NCBI RefSeq assembly: GCF_910577125.1
Contig: NZ_CAJTMN010000105.1
Coordinates: 1 to 6,199 of the forward strand
Reading direction: 5' to 3'
From: an uncultured Rikenella sp.
Lineage (GTDB): Bacteria > Bacteroidota > Bacteroidia > Bacteroidales > Rikenellaceae
Length of the DNA stretch: 6,199 nucleotides
Positions 6,198 to 6,199 of the stretch are shown here, in pieces (within the stretch, counting starts at the first letter, position 1; every line of letters begins with the position of its first letter). A model generated the notes under the pieces. It made no database searches. It was given only the letters and a program-made list of their open reading frames with translations, and was not told where the DNA came from. Made by a program: the position numbers and the translations under genes.

Positions 6198-6199
6198 GA

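Noticed and set aside
5893..6199. A complete diversity-generating retroelement
   Set aside because: There is no reverse transcriptase, no accessory gene and no second copy of the fragment within the window that could serve as a template repeat; only a possible variable-region-like end is present.

Overview
The window looks like chromosomal DNA from a GC-rich gut member of the Bacteroidales, most like Alistipes (Rikenellaceae). This rests on the Bacteroidetes-type CydB, the zinc-less Bacteroidetes form of a TraR/DksA protein, a Bacteroidetes-type promoter box (TAnnTTTG), mostly weak Shine-Dalgarno sequences, and codons ending mainly in G or C. No plasmid, phage, CRISPR, tRNA or rRNA signature is visible. 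All four intact genes lie on the + strand.

Layout. Positions 1-97 are the leader of the first gene and contain a near-perfect palindrome. Positions 98-1246 encode CydB, subunit II of the cytochrome bd quinol oxidase; cydA is expected just upstream, outside the window. Positions 1247-1432 are intergenic and hold the best promoter candidate of the window. Positions 1433-1819 encode a small TraR/DksA-family regulator. Positions 1864-4587 encode an exported family-2 glycoside hydrolase with both catalytic glutamates in place. After 9 bases follows a NamZ/DUF1343-family protein, a probable exo-beta-N-acetylmuramidase, at 4597-5868. The last 331 bases hold no intact gene. They contain a start-less C-terminal fragment of a FISUMP-type (Fibrobacter succinogenes major paralogous domain) surface protein, followed by a cluster of short hairpins.

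How the parts fit. CydB belongs to microaerobic respiration, and the DksA-like protein probably tunes transcription by binding RNA polymerase. The GH2 enzyme and the NamZ-like protein are tightly spaced, both appear exported, and probably form a glycan-processing pair whose substrate could be peptidoglycan-derived or host amino-sugar glycans; that link is inferred. The four genes could be read as cydB plus a dksA-like/GH2/namZ unit.

The most unusual part is the orphan FISUMP C-terminus joined a few bases after the namZ stop. Such C-type-lectin-like ends are the part that varies in several Bacteroidetes surface proteins, including targets of diversity-generating retroelements. A silent donor cassette, a retroelement remnant or plain gene decay all remain possible. 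I see no reverse transcriptase or template repeat inside the window, so no new system is demonstrated here.
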